From an uncultured Verrucomicrobia subdivision 3 bacterium (lineage in GTDB: Bacteria > Verrucomicrobiota > Verrucomicrobiia > Limisphaerales > UBA11358), in NCBI GenBank assembly GCA_903865745.1, contig CAIPKV010000064.1:1-59798 (forward strand): DNA of 59,798 nt. The letters are read 5' to 3'. Positions 9,681-17,144 of the stretch are shown here, in pieces. The stretch's first letter is position 1; the number at the start of each line of letters is the position of its first letter. The translations under genes were made by a program, and so were the position numbers. Under the pieces are notes generated by a model. That model was not told the origin of the DNA. It searched no databases and saw only the letters and a list, made by a program, of their open reading frames with translations.

Positions 9681-10046
9681 TTACTTGTCCGAAGTTTTAG
9701 CGGTCTCGATGAGTTCCCAGAACTTGGGATTACCCTGCAACGCCTCGTCTTCGCCCACCTTGATACCCGAGCGGAAGAAGAAATCCTTAAGCGTGTGCCG
9801 GCTCATCACGCGATGCACCAGCACGCCGAGTTGGTGCCGCTCAAAATACACGCGATAGTCGCCGAGGCGGAAGCGGTGCAGGATGTGGCCGTCGCTTTCC
9901 AGCTTGCCGAAATCCTCCAATTCGCTGCCGACCACCTGTTGCGGCAGGCCGCGAAAATCGCCGAGAATCTGCAACTGCAGTTCCTTCGGCATGCGCGCGA
10001 GTTCGGACGCGGCGGTGGGGGTGAAGATGATTTGAAACGCGCTCAT
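9681..10046 (-). CDS. RelE/ParE-type toxin-like protein, no antitoxin seen
   Basis: 121 aa. The pattern FTPTAASELARMPKELQLQIL, then HRFRLGDYRVYFER and HRVMSRHTLKDFFFR is that of RelE/ParE-fold proteins. In known toxins the RxxxGDYRVxY strand and a late basic residue are important. The C-terminal extension (about residues 95-121) is longer than in minimal RelE. No small antitoxin gene is visible immediately upstream or downstream: 10047-10109 is too short, and the next gene is a membrane protein. It may be an orphan toxin, a non-toxic family member, or paired with an antitoxin elsewhere. Whether it is active cannot be read from the sequence. Confidence 0.7.
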   Translation of the reverse strand: MSAFQIIFTPTAASELARMPKELQLQILGDFRGLPQQVVGSELEDFGKLESDGHILHRFRLGDYRVYFERHQLGVLVHRVMSRHTLKDFFFRSGIKVGEDEALQGNPKFWELIETAKTSDK

Positions 10047-10109
10047 GCAATTATGTCAGCCAATTATAGAGCCGGAGAACAACGGAGTTCAACCCTTCAT
10101 TCGGCCGCG

Positions 10110-11276
10110 TCACCCGATTAAACCCTTCTTCAGAAAGTAGCCATACGCCACCACCAGCGCGAGACCGACGATGCGCGGCAAGCGTCCGAACAGCGCCACG
10201 CAAACCATGTGCACCGCCGTCGCGCCCAGCAACAGATACATGGCCATCTGGAAATACGCCGGCATGAACATCGTGTGAAACAGCGCGTACACGCCCAGGC
10301 ATAGCGGGATCGAGATGTGCGCATCACCGACCTGCGAGGCGTACACGACCGCCGGCTGTTTGCGCCAGCCGTAGTAAAACGCCAGCAGCGCATTCGGCAG
10401 CACATCCAGCCAGCCGCTCAGCCAGCCAATGTGTTTGGCGCTGATAAAACCGCTGTGGATGTGCGAAACCCAATTGACCAGCCAGTCCGTGCTGAGATAA
10501 ATGCCATACGCACCCACGCCCAGCAGCGCGAGATTCACCGGCAGCATCAGGCTGAAATGAGATTTGCCCTGGCGCACGTTGGCCTTGAGCACTTCAAAGA
10601 TGTGAAACATCTGCCAGAACAAGAACAACCCGATCAGCACCAAGCCGTCGTAGAAATTCAAAGTGCCCTTGCGTCCCAGCGCCCAGACCGCGCCCGTGAA
10701 AAACAAGACCGCCGTCAGCGTCAGCAAGAGCGAGAGCCGGTTCAATTCGTGTTCCTTGCCGCCCTTGCCGCCGGTCTTCGCTTCCGCCTTGGCCTCGACC
10801 TTCGCCGCGAGTTTCACCTCGGATTTCTTCTTTTTGCCCGCCGCCGACTTCTTTTGCGGCAACACGTTCATGCCCCAGAGAATGGCGGGCAGGCCGAGCA
10901 CGAGCGTCATGTTCGTGACATTGTTGACCAGCGAATTAGTCATCACCTCCGAACCCGCGCCGCCGGTCTGGCCGATGACGACGGCGAAGATGAGATTGCC
11001 CATGCCCGAGCAATACGGCATGACGAGCGTGCCGAGCACCGTGCCTTCGAAGCCGTCCGCGCTCATCGCCTCCAGCCGCCAAATCATCAGGAACGACGCC
11101 ACCATGAAGAGCGCCACATACAACCACGGCGTCCACACGCCGTGGGCATTCATCCAATGCAGAAACGGATTCAACACGCGCCGGATTTTAAGGGAAATAT
11201 TTTCGCGCGCGACACAAACCTGCGCCCGCGTGGCCCCCGCGCTCGTCAACGCCTCCAACCCCTTTGAATCCGGCAC
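10110..11276 (-). CDS. Sodium/calcium exchanger-like membrane protein (CaCA superfamily)
   Basis: 388-aa frame with about ten hydrophobic segments in two halves. The halves are separated by a cytoplasmic Lys/Ala-rich loop (AAGKKKKSEVKLAAKVEAKA, around residues 145-170). The segment GSEVMTNSLVNNVTNMTLV and a matching region in the second half (PNALLAFYYG...DAHISIPL) look like the two inverted alpha-repeats of cation/Ca2+ antiporters. They depart from the textbook GxSxPE motif, so the transported ion is uncertain. The frame opens with GTG at 11276; an internal ATG at 11153 (MNAHGVWTPWL), just before the first membrane segment, is an equally good start. It diverges from the gene at 11478. Confidence 0.62.
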   Translation of the reverse strand: MPDSKGLEALTSAGATRAQVCVARENISLKIRRVLNPFLHWMNAHGVWTPWLYVALFMVASFLMIWRLEAMSADGFEGTVLGTLVMPYCSGMGNLIFAVVIGQTGGAGSEVMTNSLVNNVTNMTLVLGLPAILWGMNVLPQKKSAAGKKKKSEVKLAAKVEAKAEAKTGGKGGKEHELNRLSLLLTLTAVLFFTGAVWALGRKGTLNFYDGLVLIGLFLFWQMFHIFEVLKANVRQGKSHFSLMLPVNLALLGVGAYGIYLSTDWLVNWVSHIHSGFISAKHIGWLSGWLDVLPNALLAFYYGWRKQPAVVYASQVGDAHISIPLCLGVYALFHTMFMPAYFQMAMYLLLGATAVHMVCVALFGRLPRIVGLALVVAYGYFLKKGLIG

Positions 11277-11344
11277 AGTCTAGCTGATTTTAAATAGTTT
11301 TCTGCGACCCCTGCTGAATGTCCGCCGAGTTTCCCGTGGCTTGA

Positions 11345-11384
11345 AAAATAAACTGTTACTTTTTCCCAGTGGTGGGGATATATC
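11345..11384 (+). promoter_or_regulatory. Sigma-factor-type promoter element, copy 1
   Basis: Begins AAAATAAACTGTTACTTTTT and ends in GGATATATC. It matches the element at 12962-13001 at 35 of 40 positions, including the first 20. A -35-like TGTTAC and a -10-like ATATAT are separated by about 18 nt. It is 94 nt upstream of the gene at 11478. An 18-codon open frame (ATG at 11398, stop at 11452-11454) begins 14 nt after the element, mirroring the position of the sigma-factor start after copy 2. It may be a leader peptide or chance. Confidence 0.55.
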
Positions 11385-11477
11385 ATTGAAAGCTTAAATG
11401 AACATTCAACGTTCTTTGCCGGAAGCAGCCCGGAAAGTTCTCGACGGACCATAAACCCGGAAATAATCTCCAAACCT

Positions 11478-12878
11478 ATGCCAGAAACATCCCTGCAGAA
11501 TAATTATCCTTGGTGGCGGAGGGTAGGCTGGTTCTGGGCAGTCTTTTTTGTTCTGGCAGCTCTGACTGTTTTCGCAGTGTTAGTGGCCGCTTTCTACGCC
11601 GAGGAAAATTGGCGCGGCAAGCAAGCGTGGGAACACTGCCAGCATGAGTTTGAGGCCAAGGGTACGTCGATTAATTGGAATGACTATATCCCGCCCGCAG
11701 TGCCGGATGACCAGAATTTCTTCAAGGCGCCGAAGATGACGGCTTGGTTTGTCAAAAACCAATCAGTTTTATCCAATGAATTGACCGCCAAACTTCAGAG
11801 CAAGGACACAACCACAACCAATCTCGATGAGGCTTTTGCGGTCAAATATTTGGCGTGGAGCGACCAGTTCGCGCCGGATTTTGATTTGATCCGGTCTGCG
11901 GCGCAACGTCCGTATGCGCGCATGGACGGAGATTATTCCATACCTTACCAGATACCGATTCCAAACTTTGTGGCCGTGCGTATCGTTGCCCAGACCCTGG
12001 CTCAACGCGCCAAATGCCAGTTGCGGCTCGGCCAGCCGGCGAAAGCCATGGCGGATTTGACGTTGCTGCACGACCTGCGCCATTTGCTTGAAGCCGCGCC
12101 GACGGGTCGGCCGATGACGCTGGTGGCGGCGATGATTAATGTCGCCATCACCGGGCTTTATGCGAACACCCTTGCCGACGGGCTGCGGGCGCATGCCTGG
12201 CAGGAGCCGCAATTGGTTGAGTTACAAAAACAGCTCGCGGATATAAATTTGAATCTGTACGTATGTCACGCGCTTCAAACCGAACCGGTGGGCGTGTGCC
12301 GGGATTTTGAACTTCAAAGCTGGTCGCTCGACAAGTTCTTCAGCTTCGGCCGCAAACCGAATTGCCGGGACAAACTATATGGCTGGCTCTGGCCGCAGGG
12401 TTGGACGTATCAAAACATGGTGAATGTCGTAAATCTCGAAACGATACCGCTGGCCGGGTTTGATCTGGTGCACGACACCATTGCCCCGCACCAATTCGAC
12501 ACGATGAGTCGCGCGAATGAGGCTTTTTATAACCATATGTCGCCTTATAAACTTTTGGCCGCCTTAGCTGTTCCTAATTTTATTAAAGCGGAACAAACCA
12601 CCGCCTTCAACCAGACGCTCGTGAATCAGGCGCAAATAGTCTGTGCGCTGGAGCGGTACCGTTTGGCGCAGGGTCATTATCCTGAGACGCTGGATACGCT
12701 TGTACCGCAATTCATTCAGAAAATGCCGCATGATCTCATTGGCGGGGAGCCGTTGGTTTATCGGCGCACCAACGACGGTAAATTTCTGCTCTACTCAATT
12801 GGCTGGAATGAAACGGATGACGACGGCAAACCCGGCACCTTGGCGGATGTCAAAACGGGCGATTGGGTCTGGCAGTAG
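11478..12878 (+). CDS. Membrane-anchored protein of unknown function next to sigma factor
   Basis: 466 aa. A short basic N-terminus is followed by one membrane helix at about residues 14-36 (WFWAVFFVLAALTVFAVLV), then a long predicted periplasmic part beginning with YAEENWRGKQAWEHCQHEF. The IPPAVPDDQNFFKAPKM segment and the C-terminal ALERYRLAQGHYPETLDTL...LLYSIGWNETDDDGKPGT segment are typical of a family of unknown function that I associate with Verrucomicrobia, often beside sigma factors like the next gene. The C-terminal part resembles the pseudopilin C-terminal pattern (GYP...L..L). Shared promoter-like elements suggest co-regulation with the sigma factor. The function is unknown; an envelope sensor or assembly factor is a guess. 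Confidence 0.75.
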   Translation: MPETSLQNNYPWWRRVGWFWAVFFVLAALTVFAVLVAAFYAEENWRGKQAWEHCQHEFEAKGTSINWNDYIPPAVPDDQNFFKAPKMTAWFVKNQSVLSNELTAKLQSKDTTTTNLDEAFAVKYLAWSDQFAPDFDLIRSAAQRPYARMDGDYSIPYQIPIPNFVAVRIVAQTLAQRAKCQLRLGQPAKAMADLTLLHDLRHLLEAAPTGRPMTLVAAMINVAITGLYANTLADGLRAHAWQEPQLVELQKQLADINLNLYVCHALQTEPVGVCRDFELQSWSLDKFFSFGRKPNCRDKLYGWLWPQGWTYQNMVNVVNLETIPLAGFDLVHDTIAPHQFDTMSRANEAFYNHMSPYKLLAALAVPNFIKAEQTTAFNQTLVNQAQIVCALERYRLAQGHYPETLDTLVPQFIQKMPHDLIGGEPLVYRRTNDGKFLLYSIGWNETDDDGKPGTLADVKTGDWVWQ

Positions 12879-12961
12879 CCTGTAAATCAATATTTCTCTG
12901 GCGCACCGTCTCCCGAGGTGGCCAAAACGACTTGCCTGGTCCCGCCCCTATTCTTATTCGC

Positions 12962-13001
12962 AAAATAAACTGTTACTTTTTCGCAGTGGCGGCCATATAC
13001 C
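12962..13001 (+). promoter_or_regulatory. Sigma-factor-type promoter element, copy 2
   Basis: Second copy of the element at 11345. TGTTAC and ATATAC are about 18 nt apart, and the sigma-factor ATG is at 13011, only about 10 nt after the -10-like box. Transcription would then start at or next to the ATG, giving a leaderless mRNA. This arrangement suggests autoregulation by the sigma factor (inference). Confidence 0.55.
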
Positions 13002-13010
13002 TGTGAACGC

Positions 13011-15245
13011 ATGAACGACGACCTGACCCTGCTTCGGCAATACGCGGCGACCCAGTCCGAGCCCGCCTTTGCCACGCTGGTGGAACGCCATGTTAATCTG
13101 GTTTATTCCGTGGCCCTCCGACAAGTACGCGATCCGCATCTGGCCGAGGAAGTCACCCAGGCCGTCTTCATTATTCTCGCGCGCAAGGCGGCCAAGCTAT
13201 CCCCGCAAACCGTGCTGCCCGGCTGGCTGTGCCGCACGGCGCGTTACGCCGCCGCCGATGCCCAAAGAAATCTTCAGCGCCGCCAGCAGCGCGAACACGA
13301 GGCGCATATGCAAACCCTTACCAACGAACCGGAGAACAATACTTGGACCCACATCGCGCCGCTGTTAGATGGCGCGATGGCTAAGCTGGGCCAAAAAGAT
13401 CACGATGCGCTGGTGCTGCGATTTTTTGAGAACAAGAACTATGCGGAAGTCGGTGCGGCCTTGGGCGCAAGCGAGGACGCGGCCAAGATGCGCGTACAGC
13501 GGGCGCTGGAAAAGCTGCGCAAGATATTTACAAAACACGGCGTAGTCTCCACCTCAACTATTCTGGCCGGGGCGATTTCCGCGAACTCCGTGCAAGCCGC
13601 GCCCGTGGGCTTGGCAGCGACCATTTCTTCCTCCGCAATGAGCACGGCCATCGGCGCGGGTGCAGGAATAAAGCTGCTGGGGGTCATCGGGAAATTTGTC
13701 CCCATCAAAATTCTCGCCACGATTCTACCAGCAACATTTATTAATTGGCTAAGCCTGCGGCTGGACTTGGGAAATTTCCGGGAACCAGATGGGTTTCGCG
13801 CCCGCCTGTTCCGGCAAAATTCCCGGTGGTGGATGGTATTCATGGCCCTTTGGATGGGGGCCGTTTTCTTCTTCATGCCCCGTTTTGCCCGGAAGTTAGA
13901 TTTCCAAACACTATTTTTGATTCTGGGCTCGGTTTTCCTTTTGGTCTCCGCACTTATGGCGCGTCGGCTGGTCGTCATCCGCAATCGCTTTTTTATTAGT
14001 CTGGTCATCGCTAACAGTTCAATGGCATTTTTTATTCTGGGAATAGGGCAGGGATGGGTTCCGTTTTCATGGATTATCTATGTCATCGTCGGCCTAAACC
14101 TGATGCAAATCTTCACCTATGGCGACCGGCCGCTGCGCTCGGATTACAATCTTTTCCTGCGGGCCACCGAAAAAATCCTCCCGACTACGGCAAATACCAT
14201 TGAAAAGCCGCGACAAGCTTTTCAATGTAATAAAACCGACCTATTCACATTCGCCCGTTTTTTAGGGAATCACTGGCTCGTCAATGACTACCGTCAATCA
14301 CCCGACGGTCTGGTGTTATTCCTGACGCCAGTCAAAGCATCTTTATCGGGTTTAAGCTGGAATCTGTCTTACCTGATTTTCTGGAAGCGCCGTTCCTATC
14401 TCATCTTGCGTACTAATGGGACGGTCTCAGCCAGTCTTCAGGACAAAGAAATGAGGATTCTGGAGCACATGCATCCAGCCCGCATAGCCGATAAAGTGGC
14501 TCTTGAACAAAACGTTGCCACCTCGGTTCAATTAGCCTGGCAACATTTTATCGCTGGCGATGTTTCCGCAGCCGAGCGGGCGTTGGGACAGCAGTCCGAT
14601 GCCGAGGTTTTTTTCATGCCCACCAAACACTCACTGTCCACCCGCTTGCTGCGAGCCATGGTAATTGGAATCTCGGTGTTTCTACTGATTCAAGGCTATT
14701 TTATCAATCACCTGGAAAAAGCCTTGCACCTTTCCATCGGCACCCCGGCGCAAATGGCGCAGCAAAACTATCAACGCGCCATGCACGATTTGGCAACCGC
14801 CAAGACCGAGGAGCAGCGGTTTTATGCGCTCGATAGTGCGGCCAAGGAGAGTTTCGTGGCGGGAAATTATTCGGCAGCGGGACAATATGCCCGCGAGTTG
14901 CAGGCATTGCTGCCCAAATACAAAAAAGATTGGAATTATGGGAACGCCATTCAGGATGCCAACTTGGTTTTGGGTCGGCTGGCCCTGCTAAATGGCAAGC
15001 TAGCTGAGGCGAAACAATATTTGATTGCTGCCGGCAAAAGCCCAGGTTCGCCGCAGATGGACAGCTTTGGCCCGAATATGTCCCTAGCCAATGATTTACT
15101 CGCGAAGGGTGAGCAACAGGTGGTGTTGGAATATTTCCAGCTTTGTCGCAAGTTCTGGAAATTCCATGAGGAAAAATTGGATCAATGGAGCAAAGAAGTT
15201 GAATCCGGTAGCATTCCAGATTTTGGCGCAAACCTGGTTTATTAA
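13011..15245 (+). CDS. Sigma-70 family factor with membrane and TPR-like C-terminal extension
   Basis: 744 aa. Residues 1-175 are an extracytoplasmic-function-type sigma factor: region 2 ([19 protein letters not shown], then [18 protein letters not shown]) and region 4 ([18 protein letters not shown], then [17 protein letters not shown]). Next comes an Ala-rich stretch with [18 protein letters not shown] (around 190-210), recurrent in this sigma class. Several hydrophobic segments follow between about 220 and 370. The C-terminal half has a further membrane helix near 550 and a helical, repeat-rich tail ([29 protein letters not shown]) that looks TPR-like. Predicted to be a membrane-tethered sigma factor controlled by its own C-terminus, without a separate anti-sigma gene. 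The ATG start lies directly after the promoter-like element. Confidence 0.86.
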   Translation: MNDDLTLLRQYAATQSEPAFATLVERHVNLVYSVALRQVRDPHLAEEVTQAVFIILARKAAKLSPQTVLPGWLCRTARYAAADAQRNLQRRQQREHEAHMQTLTNEPENNTWTHIAPLLDGAMAKLGQKDHDALVLRFFENKNYAEVGAALGASEDAAKMRVQRALEKLRKIFTKHGVVSTSTILAGAISANSVQAAPVGLAATISSSAMSTAIGAGAGIKLLGVIGKFVPIKILATILPATFINWLSLRLDLGNFREPDGFRARLFRQNSRWWMVFMALWMGAVFFFMPRFARKLDFQTLFLILGSVFLLVSALMARRLVVIRNRFFISLVIANSSMAFFILGIGQGWVPFSWIIYVIVGLNLMQIFTYGDRPLRSDYNLFLRATEKILPTTANTIEKPRQAFQCNKTDLFTFARFLGNHWLVNDYRQSPDGLVLFLTPVKASLSGLSWNLSYLIFWKRRSYLILRTNGTVSASLQDKEMRILEHMHPARIADKVALEQNVATSVQLAWQHFIAGDVSAAERALGQQSDAEVFFMPTKHSLSTRLLRAMVIGISVFLLIQGYFINHLEKALHLSIGTPAQMAQQNYQRAMHDLATAKTEEQRFYALDSAAKESFVAGNYSAAGQYARELQALLPKYKKDWNYGNAIQDANLVLGRLALLNGKLAEAKQYLIAAGKSPGSPQMDSFGPNMSLANDLLAKGEQQVVLEYFQLCRKFWKFHEEKLDQWSKEVESGSIPDFGANLVY

Positions 15246-15349
15246 TCACGCAGCAATGGTTTTGGTCGGCGCACGTGTGGATTTACATTGCTATATTTTC
15301 TCGCTGCCCGGACAGTCCCCCTCTCAGCGGACAGGGCACACTGGGGTAT

Positions 15350-15763
15350 ATGGCCAATAAAAAACCAGCAACTAAAACCGGGTGGCATGTAACGTGGGGC
15401 TTGACGATGCCGGAATGTCGGGCGCTGGCGGGCGTCATCCGCCGCCTCCGCGAACAGCGCGGCTGGTCGTTAAGCATGCTCTCCAAGGCGTCCGGGGTTT
15501 CCCGACAAATGCTGGGCGGGGTGGAGGACGACCAGAAAAATCCCTCGCTGGACACCACTTCGCGCATCGCGGCGGCGTTTGGTATGCCCCTCTACCAATT
15601 ACATCTGCTGGCGTTTCGCTGGCTGCAACGGCAGCCGGCGAGCTGTCGTAAGTGCCACTATAGTTGCGTACACCGGGGGCGAGCAATGTGGTTAAATGTA
15701 TCTCGTCAATGCATACGCCCGCTAAAAACTCTTTTAGTCCCGCCCGCAATTCTTCCGGTCTAG
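15350..15763 (+). CDS. Xre-family HTH regulator with C-terminal Cys cluster
   Basis: 137 aa from the ATG at 15350 (MANKKPATK), preceded by GGGG a few bases upstream; an open frame continues 25 codons further up but has no support. Residues about 23-90 are a Xre/Cro-type helix-turn-helix: LRRLREQRGW-like RRLREQRGWSLSMLSKASG, then VSRQMLGGVEDDQKNPSL and IAAAFGMPLYQL. The tail has CRKCHYSCVHRG plus a later Cys, which could bind a metal or reflect disulfides. It lies 60 nt before the 21-nt repeat array and on the same strand as the array-linked gene at 16150, so it may regulate that unit. Its target is unknown. Confidence 0.75.
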   Translation: MANKKPATKTGWHVTWGLTMPECRALAGVIRRLREQRGWSLSMLSKASGVSRQMLGGVEDDQKNPSLDTTSRIAAAFGMPLYQLHLLAFRWLQRQPASCRKCHYSCVHRGRAMWLNVSRQCIRPLKTLLVPPAILPV

Positions 15764-15823
15764 TCCCAGCCCCGCGGTATCACATTGGTCATTGCTGGCC
15801 GCCTCAAAATAGCCCGCGCAGCC

Positions 15824-16117
15824 GTTGCGACAACTTTCTCAGCGGTTCGGACAACTTCCCGAATGGTTCCGCCAACTTCCTGAATGGTTCGGACAACTTT
15901 CCGGAAGTCCGCGGCAACTTCCCGGAAGCTTCAGCCAACTTCCTCGAAGGTCCGGCCAATTGTCCGGAAGTCCCGGCCAATTGGCTGAGGGTTCGAGACA
16001 ACTTCCTGAACGGTTGCGCCAACCTGCCGGGGCGTCCCGCCAATTGTCTGAGAGGCTGCGCCAACTTGCTGAAACATTCAGCCAATTGACAAAACCATTC
16101 CGCCAATTCAAATAAAC
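15824..16117 (+). repeat. 21-nt degenerate tandem repeat array, 14 units
   Basis: Fourteen consecutive 21-nt units with no insertion or deletion, starting at 15824, 15845, 15866 and so on to 16097. Each carries a core of the form CAACTT or CAATTG at the same offset. The rest varies (for example GAATGGTTC in early units, GGAAGTCC in middle units). Because 21 is seven codons, most frames stay open and encode heptads such as QLPEWFG, but no frame has a good start signal. The array ends 32 nt before the ATG of the gene at 16150. Some unit pairs could fold (GGAAGT with ACTTCC; GCCAATTGGC is a palindrome). Confidence 0.9.
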
Positions 16118-16149
16118 ATCAAAACAAACTCTCAAACACACTAAAAATC

Positions 16150-16833
16150 ATGCCAAAATCATATTTCATGCCCAAAAACGAAGCCGGCAAACGTAAATGG
16201 CTCAAAAACTACTCCGGCAAAATGCCCACGTACGCTCCCATCGTGGGGGCAACGAATTTGGAAGTCGCCCAATTGACCGCCGATGATGTCTTTTACAACT
16301 TTGTTTGCGATGCCCATGCTGCGCATACCCGGACGACGCAAGATTGGACGGCCTATAAACATCAAGCCGGCCACGGGACGAACCTCGGTGACATCCCGGT
16401 CACGCCCACACCCGGGACGCCGCCCGCCCTCGTGCCGCCGGATATTTTTGGCCGGGCCAGCAAATTGGCCGTCCGCATTAAAAGACATCCCGCCTGCACC
16501 GACGCCATTGCGCAAGACCTCGGCATCATTGGTGCGGAAATCGTGGTGGACCCGACCACCTACCAGCCCATCCTGAATCTATCGCTCAATGCCGGCCATC
16601 CGCACATCGGCTGGCCGAAGCTAGGCATGGACAGTTTGGAACTCTGGAAAGATTGCGGCGATGGCAAGGGCTCGGTCTTCCTGACCATCACCACGAATCC
16701 CGATTTCGCCGACCCCTCGCCGCTGCCCGCGCCCGGCATCAGCGCCGTCTGGAAATACAAGGGCATTTACCGGTTGACCGACGCCCAAGTCGGCCAGTGG
16801 AGCGACGTCGCAACCATCGGCGTGATCGGTTAA
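16150..16833 (+). CDS. Array-linked two-domain protein, helical N-terminus and Fn3-like C-terminus
   Basis: 227 aa, no signal peptide. Residues about 8-75 look helical (KWLKNYSGKMPTYAPIVG..., DDVFYNFVCDAHAAH, TQDWTAYKHQAG). A Pro/Thr linker (VTPTPGTPPALVPPDIFG) follows. The next segment, RHPACTDAIAQDLGIIG, leads to a beta-rich half ending WKYKGIYRLTDAQVGQWSDV, the pattern of the last strands of a fibronectin type III fold. It is clearly homologous to 40797-41492: LSLNAGHPHIGW against LSINGNRVFIGWGW, and YRLTDAQVGQWS against FRLNNAQVGQYS. Both genes have a 21-nt array immediately upstream. No ribosome-binding site is evident in the A-rich leader. Function unknown. Confidence 0.75.
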   Translation: MPKSYFMPKNEAGKRKWLKNYSGKMPTYAPIVGATNLEVAQLTADDVFYNFVCDAHAAHTRTTQDWTAYKHQAGHGTNLGDIPVTPTPGTPPALVPPDIFGRASKLAVRIKRHPACTDAIAQDLGIIGAEIVVDPTTYQPILNLSLNAGHPHIGWPKLGMDSLELWKDCGDGKGSVFLTITTNPDFADPSPLPAPGISAVWKYKGIYRLTDAQVGQWSDVATIGVIG

Positions 16834-16879
16834 GCCGGAAAGTCCCATTGGCCAATCCCGAAAGGATTGAATCATTCAG

Positions 16880-16914
16880 CCCGGTGTTGCCGTTTGACGG
16901 CTACGCCGGGTTTT
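16880..16914 (+). terminator. Likely intrinsic terminator after the 16150 gene
   Basis: A GC-rich 14-bp stem with a TTG loop (16880-16910) is followed by TTTT at 16911-16914, 46 nt after the stop codon. Confidence 0.5.
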
Positions 16915-17032
16915 CGTTTCAAAAATTCAATCCAACCCTGTCAGGGTTGAACAAAATTATATAGCATCGTTTACCCAGCGTAGCCGTCCAACGGCAACGC
17001 TGGGCTAAATGATATTCATCCTTACAGGATGA
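16880..17032. repeat. Cluster of four hairpin repeats
   Basis: Hairpin 1 (16880-16910) has a 14-bp stem with one mismatch. Hairpin 2 (16933-16949) is CAACCCT...AGGGTTG. Hairpin 3 (16974-17004) is an inverted copy of hairpin 1. Hairpin 4 (17016-17032) is TCATCCT...AGGATGA. This is a dispersed-repeat type seen between genes in this bacterial group. The remainder of 16834-17144 contains no gene. Confidence 0.8.
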
Positions 17033-17144
17033 AGCGGGCGGGGGAAATTATGGCCATTCGTTGAGGGTTGCTTTCAGGCGCACTGCCTGCACCGCCTGCG
17101 CAAACCATTTTACACGTCGCTGGTCCGTTGTATAATGTCCGTCT

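Noticed and set aside
10317-11267. 316-codon plus-strand frame opposite the exchanger gene
   Set aside because: His/Arg/Gln-rich antisense product of a GC-rich membrane protein gene.
11246-11473. 75-codon minus-strand frame over the promoter-like element
   Set aside because: Overlaps a conserved regulatory-looking element and the exchanger gene start; no protein features.
15825-16115. Heptad-repeat frames through array 1 on both strands
   Set aside because: An indel-free 21-nt repeat leaves most frames open by construction; no start signals; frames encode different heptads in each array.
15824-16117. CRISPR array
   Set aside because: Unit is only 21 nt, repeats are degenerate and contiguous with no spacers, and there are no cas genes.
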